From Aphanothece sp. CMT-3BRIN-NPC111 (GTDB lineage: Bacteria > Cyanobacteriota > Cyanobacteriia > Cyanobacteriales > JAHHGU01): 64,000 bases of DNA. This document shows, piece by piece, positions 63,584-64,000 of this stretch. The notes beneath the pieces are model-generated. The model was not told the origin of the DNA and made no database searches. It was given only the letters and a program-made list of their open reading frames with translations. The stretch's first letter is position 1. Every line of letters starts with the position of its first letter. A program made the position numbers and the translations under genes. The stretch covers positions 1 to 64,000 of the forward strand of contig JAHHGU010000006.1 in the NCBI GenBank assembly GCA_019359765.1, written 5' to 3'.

Positions 63584-63970
63584 TCAGATCCAACCTAGTG
63601 CCTCACTGATTTCTTTAGCTAGTTTTAAAGGACGAAAGGGCTTGGCGAATACGGCAGCAACATTCAAGCCAGTAAACAACCCAGTAAAGTTTTCTCGCTC
63701 CGACTGCTGGACTTTGGCTGTAACTAAAATTACGGGGATTCCCTGGGTTGCAGGGTTAGCCTTAAGTTGTTGAAGGGTTGCCCGCCCATCCATATTAGGC
63801 ATCATCATATCCAGCAAAATAACATCTGGTTGGTAGCTGGCTGCAATGCTTAACCCTTCCTGACCAGAGTTGGCAGTCAAAACGTTCCAGCCAGCGCCCA
63901 TTTCCAGCCCCAGTTTAGCGATCGCCCGCACATCTTCCTCATCATCAACAATTAAAATAGACTTGTTCAT
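63584..63970 (-). CDS. Single-domain response regulator (CheY/Spo0F-like)
   Basis: A 128-residue receiver domain alone. SILIVDDEEDVRAIAKLGL provides the acidic pair, DVILLDMMMPNMDGRATLQQ the phospho-acceptor Asp, PVILVTAKVQ the Thr, and AVFAKPFRPLKLAKEI the Lys. ATG 63970, 7 bp after GGAG, is preferred to ATG 63976, which is too close to it. No output domain is present. It may relay phosphate from a kinase such as the hybrid kinase at 43860, but they are 16 kb apart and no link is visible. Its promoter lies at or past the window edge. Confidence 0.9.
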   Translation of the reverse strand: MNKSILIVDDEEDVRAIAKLGLEMGAGWNVLTANSGQEGLSIAASYQPDVILLDMMMPNMDGRATLQQLKANPATQGIPVILVTAKVQQSERENFTGLFTGLNVAAVFAKPFRPLKLAKEISEALGWI

Positions 63971-64000
63971 TGTCATACTCCAGCTTACTCACCTTGTTGT

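Overview
The window is a stretch of cyanobacterial chromosome, most likely from a filamentous, non-marine species of the Oscillatoriales/Coleofasciculales type. The evidence is the repeated HIP1 octamer (GCGATCGC), cyanobacteria-specific genes (thf1, ndhS, nblS, cphB, a DUF1997 protein, RNase E with the PNPase-binding Arg-rich nonapeptide), ferredoxin-type glutamate synthase, and intergenic DNA rich in short palindromes and heptamer arrays. No rRNA, tRNA or CRISPR array was recognised.

Layout. 1-3551: 5' part of gltB (minus strand, running off the left edge). 4757-8204: exported phosphodiester glycosidase, a cupin, and an A-type Fe-S carrier. 8216-13580: the str operon (rpsL, rpsG, fusA, tuf, rpsJ) with a near-consensus promoter in front and a terminator behind. 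13647-19569: LON-domain protein, pheA, DUF1997 protein, rnhB and rne. 20062-24087: a broken small gene, cysteine desulfurase, a REP-associated transposase between two REP hairpins, folK, and a NUDIX plus ADP-ribosylglycohydrolase pair. 24205-31148: photolyase, a 1299-residue membrane protein and purD. 31185-33290: a scrap-yard of mobile and decayed DNA (tnpB remnant, duplicated leader-peptide fragments, repeats). 33471-43428: nblS, a Zn-ribbon protein, glycogen debranching enzyme, a secreted three-repeat lectin-like protein, a phasin-like protein, an FKBP, a DUF29 protein and a Ser/Thr kinase fused to an FGE-sulfatase domain. 43663-52791: a ribbon-helix-helix protein overlapping a large hybrid histidine kinase, valS, a GxxExxY protein and an antiporter with UspA domains. 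52964-63970: HAS-barrel-type protein, ndhS, rodA, mrp, a SRPBCC protein, hemF, a STAS protein, thf1, trxA, fabG, a 38-residue membrane protein, cyanophycinase, CsbD and a response regulator.

Most genes are housekeeping genes in short operons or alone. The unusual content is the repeat landscape. It includes at least four copies of a roughly 70-bp inverted-repeat element, each carrying a CTAAYTG-type heptamer tail that in three cases ends just upstream of a start codon (24205, 25928, 60668). There is also a four-copy palindrome family (GTAGAGACG...CGTCTCTAC), a REP family with its probable transposase, a MITE with 10-bp terminal repeats and 10-bp flanking direct repeats, an IS605-type end or omegaRNA-like sequence inside the str operon, and a GxxExxY gene between inverted repeats. 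Several genes also show internal tandem duplication (pheA, rne, the glycosidase, the lectin-like gene).
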